The translations under genes were made by a program, and so were the position numbers. This document shows positions 58,577 to 64,000 of a stretch of 64,000 bases of DNA, one piece after another. The notes beneath the pieces are model-generated. The model saw only the letters and a program-made list of their open reading frames with translations, ran no database searches and was not told the DNA's origin. Source of the stretch: Tachypleus tridentatus (Eukaryota > Arthropoda > Merostomata > Xiphosura > Limulidae); the NCBI RefSeq assembly GCF_004210375.1, contig NC_134834.1, positions 147,221,009 to 147,285,008 on the forward strand, given 5' to 3'. Positions within the stretch are counted from its first letter, which is position 1, and the number at the start of each line of letters is the position of its first letter.

Positions 58577-59113
58577 CTGTAAAATGAACTTTGTACAAGT
58601 ACTTTAAGAGCTCTGTACCGTCGATGGGATCCATTCTCTGGCAGATGCCTTCTTTCCCGCCACACAGATCTCTGTGCATGTCACGAAACGCGTAGGCGAA
58701 AGTTAAAACGGCATCACTGACAAATTGGAGTTGTCTCTCCGGCTCGTATCCATTGTTGTACGTCATCTTCTCATCCCCAGTGCAGTACGTGTCGTAATTC
58801 TGATTGTACGGTGTCGTCACGCTCTTGGGCCATTTACAGTTAAAATACTGTTCCCAATACTCTACAAACCAGGGATTTCTTTTGTTGTTCTTTACGTTTA
58901 AATTCATGAAGTATTTGTCAAAACCTTCCACGAGATGGGCACGAGGCTGAACGGATAAGGTTCCCTCTACTTGAGGTTCATTACCGTCGAACACGAGGGA
59001 TCGTGCGCTCCAACCATCACTACCAATCCAAGAAAAGTAGCCCGTGGCATTACTCCTTTTAACCGCTCTCATGACTCCAGCGACCTCTTGATCAGACCCA
59101 AATATTATCACAC
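58577..59113 (-). CDS. Metabotropic glutamate receptor-like, internal exon (Venus-flytrap ligand-binding domain)
   Basis: This 537-nt exon encodes 178 codons plus one base. The acceptor is TTTTTAG (ends at 59114) and the donor is ACAG|GTAAAA (GT at 58576-58575). Both introns are phase 1. The first residues, VIIFGSDQEV, are read from a GTG codon that is internal, not a start. YFSWIGSDGW near residue 28-37 is the hallmark of the second lobe of mGluR ligand-binding domains; its Asp is, from family knowledge, one that contacts the amino group of glutamate. NPWFVEYWEQYFNC, TYCTGDEKM and CQRMDPIDG are further conserved blocks, with paired cysteines. The exon ends with KVHFTG and reads straight into GLSGDEFQF of the next exon. 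About 300 upstream residues (signal peptide, first lobe) are not in the window; no further exon is recognisable between 59114 and 64000, so the 5' part lies further right. Confidence 0.92.
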
Positions 59114-60075
59114 CTAAAAAGATACGATAGTATGGTCCGTCAATGTTCTATGGATGTTTGTTAAGCATCCTAAACCATTACTGTAATATTAACATTTGTT
59201 AAATACAACCTCACTGTAAAATAATAAGCTAATAGGCATTCAAAGCTTTAATCGAAACCTAAATTGTTATTATCCTACAGACCCTTTAGAAGATGGAAAC
59301 ATGTTAAGCATTCCATAGACCTAGTGAGCGATAACATGTTTATTAGAAATTTAGGTTCTGTAAGAATATTAACATCGAGACGACATGGAATGACCGACCA
59401 TATTGTGCGTGTGAATTCTACACTCGAGTTTGTTCAGTGAAACAAAATCTAACAAAATGTTATAAGGTGCTATTTCTCGTTATTTTAGCTAGAGCAGTAC
59501 AATGTAAAGACATTTAATAAAGAGAAGTAGTCAATAAATATTCAGCGAAAATTATTTATTTCTTCAATGTTTTACCTTAAGGTTTTATTAAGAGGTGACG
59601 AAGCCATTCGGCCAGTCTTAACAAGACAAATAACTGTTGGAATTTAAAATAATAATAACAACGTTATTAAGTGATAACAATAACAAGATAATAATAGTAA
59701 ACGCGTGACAATAATCTAAATAGGGCGAAGAAAATATCAATTTAAAACGAAAATTAAAGATGAACAGTGTAAAAATTAATGTATAATAATTATGTGTTGG
59801 TAAACAGTAAATGTAGCTATGAGAACGAAATGAAGCAGACAGTATTAAAAGTTCTCGAGAAAGCCGCAAGGTGAAATGTTGAGAAAATAATGAATTTCCC
59901 CTGGATATTAGCTGTTTGTTTATCTTTAAACACGTTCCTGTTCTTGGCAGATTCTTTTTTTTATATACACCAAGTTATTTTGCGGGTTCTAGACCAGGAA
60001 TTTTCTCAATGGCAGTGTCTGTGGACAAGATAATTTATGTTTTAGAATGTCCGAATTAACAGTTATAATAAAAGG
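59114..60075. other. Receptor intron, partly in window, no feature seen
   Basis: This sequence is upstream of the 59113 acceptor and is intronic by inference. A short GAGAAAGCCGCAAGGTGAAA near 59855 resembles one at 9270. Confidence 0.6.
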
Positions 60076-60325
60076 TGTTTTTTTGTTTTGGAAATTCGCA
60101 CAAAGCTACTCGAGGGCTATCTGTGCTAGCCGTTCCTAATTTAGCAGTGTACTAGAGGCACTAGTCATCACCACCCATAACTCTTGGGCTACTCTTTTAC
60201 CAACGAAAAGTGGGATTGACCGTCACATTATACACCCCCACGGCTGGGAGGGCAAGCATGTTTGGCGCGACTCGGGCGCGAACCCGCGACCCTCAGATTA
60301 CGAAGCGCACGCCTTACGCGCTTGA
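60076..60325 (-). mobile_element. SINE family A, GCG-subfamily
   Basis: A near-full copy with short internal deletions. Confidence 0.9.
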
Positions 60326-60749
60326 TTATTAGACCAATAGTGTACCTTCGCCACCCAGCGTTGACCTCATACGGCACTCAAAAAGATACGAAAATGTGTC
60401 CGTGTGTTCGTCGTTATCAACGGAAATGGACTATATTTGGCACGACAATGAGAAATAATATTCTACTTAGATCCAGCAAGATTAATCAAAATTCAGTCGT
60501 GTTTGATTGATTATTATAGGGCATAATTAATATGAAAAATAGGTACCAATGTTAGCAGCGAGGTTTGTTTGTTTTTTAATGACCTGAACCCTTCAAAAAC
60601 TAATAACTTCTAAGTTGGGTCATACTCCAGATGTATACCGATTTTTGTCCAGCTCTACCGACGTTTTTTAGAGAAATTTGCTGATAAACACATACACACA
60701 GGGGTGAAAACATCTGTAGTCTCAGATGTTCGTTGTTGTTTTTCAGGAT

Positions 60750-60840
60750 TTTCAGAGGAAACAAACAAACAAAGCACACAATGTGTCCATAACATGTATC
60801 GAAACCCACCTTTTAAGTTTACCGCTGTGCTACTGGGAGT
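60750..60840 (-). mobile_element. SINE family B, diverged
   Basis: The tail is short and the head is recognisable by GCTGTGCTACTGGGA. Confidence 0.6.
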
Positions 60841-60987
60841 AAGTATTCTAAATGAAACATCTACTTTTGTTTTCAAATTAAAAACTATGAGAGCGCCATG
60901 GAAGTAATATTTTAGAAGTTACTTTCAAAGCCAACCATTCGAATGTTCTACAGTTTAACCGATGTGTTTTGCCAATGTCTTAATATT

Positions 60988-61078
60988 ATGGTTGAAGGCT
61001 TAAATTTCTAAAATTCTGGATTCGAGTTCTTGTGTGAATAAAGGCCATGTTGTGCAGCTTTGTGCTTTAACAAACAAG
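60988..61078 (+). mobile_element. SINE family B or C, diverged
   Basis: GGATTCGAGTTCTTG and GCAGCTTTGTGCTTTAAC remain. Confidence 0.55.
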
Positions 61079-61361
61079 TAATCAAATAGAGAACATACAC
61101 AGCTCCAGCCTCGTTTTGAAATGGGGGGTCCGCAATGTGATTTATTAAATTAATTTGTTTAATCTCACCAAGACGAATTGATTAATTTCATTAAACCTGT
61201 CTTCTCTGGCATTAGAAACAATGCCAAATAATTTTATTCGACAGCATTTTCAACAAAATCTTGTCACTTAAGATGAATAATAAACTTTGGCAGCAGTCAT
61301 ACACTGAGACGATTTGAGTGATAATATTTAATAAAAAAGTTGTCCAATCCATATTTATGTT

Positions 61362-61558
61362 CCAAATTTTGTCATTAGCCAGTAACAAAGTGTGTACTTT
61401 TCAGATCTTGTCGTTAGCTAATAAGACCGTGTGTACTTTTCAAATGTTAAAATTAGCCAATAATAACGTGTGTATCTTCCAGATTTGTATATAACCAGTA
61501 AAAATTTGTATTTATTTTAGATGTTGTCATAAGCCAATAACAGCGTGCTTAGTTTCCA
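61362..61558. repeat. Degenerate minisatellite, unit about 45 bp
   Basis: Five units of the type AGATCTTGTCGTTAGCTAAT then AACGTGTGTACTTTTC. Confidence 0.8.
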
Positions 61559-61561
61559 GCA

Positions 61562-61837
61562 GGCCCGGCATGGCCAAGCATGTTAAGGCGTGCGACTCGT
61601 AATCTGAGGGTCGCGGGTTCGCATCCCCGTCGCGCCAAACATGCTCGCCCTTTCAGCCGTGGGGGCGTTATAAAGTGACGATCAATCACACTATTCGTTG
61701 GTAAAAAAGTAGCCCAAGAGTTGGCGGTGGGTGGTGATGACTAGCTGCCTTCCCTGTAGTCTTACACTACTAAATTAGGGGCGGCTAGCACAGATAGCCC
61801 TCAAGAAGCTTTGTGTGAAATTCAAAAACAAACAAAC
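61562..61837 (+). mobile_element. SINE family A, near consensus, young
   Basis: A perfect 11-bp duplication AGTTTCCAGCA (61551-61561 and 61838-61848) flanks it. It inserted into the last unit of the minisatellite. Confidence 0.96.
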
Positions 61838-61861
61838 AGTTTCCAGCAGTTGTTATGATCC

Positions 61862-62345
61862 ATTAAGCACGGTAATATATTTGCAAAAACGGCTCGTTTG
61901 GGTTGAGAAAATATTTTACATAGAAGAGCAAACAACGTTTCGACCTTCTTCGGTCATCGTCAGGTTCACAAGAAGGTCGAAACGTTGTTTGCTCTTCTAT
62001 GTAAAATATTTTCTCAACCCAAACGAGCCGTTTTTGCATATATATTTCTCTACAAGTGGGTTTTCTCGATATCACTGATTAAGCACGGTAATATTTGAAA
62101 TCCAACACATACACATAACTTGAATTTCTTGCAAAGTGCTATTTGACATAAATATACCAATAACTAATTATACAATACAAATATATGTACAGTTTATAAT
62201 TTAGAAATAATTAGACATCTTCAGTCCTTTGTAAGTCTGAAAGAGCATGCCAACTAAATAATTAAACTAAACTAACGTAATTTATTACGTTGACCAATTT
62301 AGTTTCTGCCTATTTTTAACCAATATGACCTAACGTAAACACGAA
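61862..62345 (+). mobile_element. Second Penelope-like element end, with inverted 5' part (perfect hairpin)
   Basis: 62038-62340 matches the 3' region of the element at 10.1-10.5 kb. 5' of it, arm 61970-62037 is an exact 68/68 inverted copy of arm 61883-61950, with a 19-nt loop (61951-61969). The 17-nt string ATTAAGCACGGTAATAT occurs both at 61862-61878 and inside the element at 62078-62094. The minus strand of the left arm plus loop again carries CTGACGA, GACC/GGTC, GAAA and CGTT. No coding sequence is left. Confidence 0.85.
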
Positions 62346-62352
62346 CAACATT

Positions 62353-62630
62353 GTTTGTTTGTTTTGAATTTCGCGCAAAGCTACACCAAGGTTATCTGCT
62401 CTAGTCGTACCTGATTTAGCAGTGTAAGACTAGAAGGAAGGTAGCTAGTCTTCACCACCCACCGCCAACTCTTGGGTTACTCTTTTACCAACGAATAGGG
62501 GGATTGATCGTTACTTGTAACGCCCCCACAGCTGAAAGGGCGAGCATGTTTAGTGTAGTGAGACGGAGATTCGAACCCGCGACCCTCAGATTAAGAGACG
62601 AACACCTTAACCCACCTGGCCATGCCAGAC
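62353..62630 (-). mobile_element. SINE family A, full length
   Basis: It abuts the 3' end of the Penelope remnant. Confidence 0.93.
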
Positions 62631-62881
62631 CAACCAAACAACATTTACGTAATATAGTACATCTTACAACGTGAGGACACAGTGAAAGTGACAATATTAT
62701 AAGAATTCCAAACATGAATGTTTGGAACAGCGTGTTCACAAAATTCGAGAATACATTAGTGTAGAATATAAATACATCTTATACATCACAACCTCCAATA
62801 TTTTGTCTCTCTTGATATACCAATAGAAGAAATAGCTAATATCTGGTAACATACGTTTGTGAAATAGTGAAAGGAAATAAA

Positions 62882-63009
62882 CTCAGTGTGTTTTTCTTAT
62901 AGCAAAGCCACATCGGGCTATCTACTGAGCCCACCGAGGAGAATCGAACCCCTGATTTTAGCGTTGTAAATCCATAGACTTACCGCTGTACTAGCGGGGT
63001 GTGGGGGGC
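62882..63009 (-). mobile_element. SINE family C, near consensus
   Basis: A complete copy with a G-rich start. Confidence 0.9.
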
Positions 63010-63366
63010 TAGTGCAAGTTTTCTCAGAATTCTACGTTATTATTTGATCGGTCCCCTGTGGGACTGCAGTATATATACGTACTCATAGCGCGAATATCTG
63101 GGGCTCGATTTTCTGCGGTGAAAACATCAGCTAGCTAACCCATCGTGGGGTCACTCTGAAACAAACAATTGGTTATTTCAATGAGGTATGTTCCAACTTT
63201 TACTTTTCCGTATCACTGGGCATCGTCAGTGTCTGCGAATTTACAATGTGCACATTACGTTTTAAGATTTTTTTATAATATTTTTTGAGATGGACTTCTG
63301 AAGTACTTGAGCTCTGTACGATGGACTTATCTGAAGACTCCACTCGAACTTCCATATATGGCCGTT

Positions 63367-63491
63367 TTGTTTGTTTTGTATTAAGCACAAAGATACACAA
63401 TGGACTATCCGTGCTCTGCCCACCACGAGTATCGAAACCCAGTTTTTAGCGTTGTAAGTACGCAGACATACCGCTGAGCCATTGGGGGGCT
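63367..63491 (-). mobile_element. SINE family B, near consensus
   Basis: A complete copy. Confidence 0.9.
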
Positions 63492-63586
63492 GGCCGTTTT
63501 GAAGTCACGTTCTCTTCTTCCTAATCTCCTTTGTCTACGGCTGTTATTCTGATATCTGGTATTAAGGTTAGATGTCACCAGTCTTT

Positions 63587-63848
63587 TGTTTGTTTGTTTT
63601 TGAATTCCGCGCAAAGTTACCCGAGGGCTGTCTGTACTAATCATCCCTAATTTAGCAGTGTGAAACTAGAGGGTAGGCAGCTAGTTATCACCACCCACCG
63701 ATGTACTACTCTTTTACCAACAAATAGTGGGATTGACTGTAATATTATAATGCCCCCACGGCTGAAAGGGAAAGCATACTTGGTGTAACCGGGATTCAAA
63801 CCCGAAATACTATTCGAGCACCCTAACTACCTGACCATGCCGAGCCCA
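63587..63848 (-). mobile_element. SINE family A
   Basis: A near-full copy with the anticodon arm deleted. AGTCTTT repeats on both sides as a possible target duplication. Confidence 0.9.
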
Positions 63849-63877
63849 ATAGTCTTTCTTAATGTTATTTTTAGTTT

Positions 63878-63992
63878 TTGTTTTAATGCACAGCTATACA
63901 AAAGCTATTTGATTTCGGTCCACTGCAGGAAATCGAACCCTGAATTTGAGCATTTAAGTTCCGAAAGCTGCGCTAATCCGCTGGGAGATACA
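63878..63992 (-). mobile_element. SINE family B/C-like, diverged
   Basis: GGAAATCGAACCCTG box B and CCGCTGGGAG end motifs are recognisable. Confidence 0.6.
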
Positions 63993-64000
63993 TTTTTCTA

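Noticed and set aside
61815..62078. Open frames on both strands at the Penelope hairpin
   Set aside because: They are produced by the inverted repeat reading the same non-coding end twice.

Overview
This is a 64 kb window of an AT-rich animal genome. No bacterial or viral replicon features are present. The density of tRNA-derived SINEs is very high, and the three families seen (a Thr-like family A and two Val-like families B and C) match, from memory only, repeats abundant in horseshoe crabs (Xiphosura). That assignment is inference. The chelicerate or arthropod reading is supported by the one clear host gene.

Host gene: on the minus strand at the right side lie the last two coding exons of a metabotropic glutamate receptor (class C GPCR). 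Exon 58577-59113 carries part of the ligand-binding Venus-flytrap domain. Exon 53775-55069 carries the end of that domain, the nine-cysteine linker, all seven membrane helices and the C-terminal tail. A 3.5 kb intron with SINEs and a minisatellite separates them. The exons for the first half of the receptor must lie beyond position 64000.

Mobile elements by region: 5.1-9.1 kb holds two decayed Penelope-type reverse transcriptase fragments, one split by a SINE. 10.1-11.9 kb holds a minus-strand Penelope-like element with RT and GIY-YIG endonuclease, broken by two single-base indels, followed by a hammerhead-ribozyme-like motif. 14.3-17.0 kb is a complete but dead hAT transposon with terminal inverted repeats. 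17.7-18.4 kb is an unclassified foldback element built from a G-rich palindromic motif. 34.6-37.2 kb is a second dead hAT transposase, itself split by a 164-bp non-autonomous hAT element with a perfect 8-bp target duplication. 61.9-62.3 kb is the end of a second Penelope copy folded into a perfect 68-bp hairpin. A LINE fragment (29.3 kb) and a short inverted-repeat element (13.6 kb) also occur.

SINEs fill most remaining intervals. Many show target-site duplications, 5' truncation, nesting, head-to-head pairs, or chimerism between families. Minisatellites with units of 27, 30, 52 and 64 bp and several degenerate ones lie in intergenic DNA and in the receptor intron. The rest is unique AT-rich sequence in which I see no gene. 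Apart from the receptor, nothing here looks like an intact protein-coding gene, and I found no multi-gene system.
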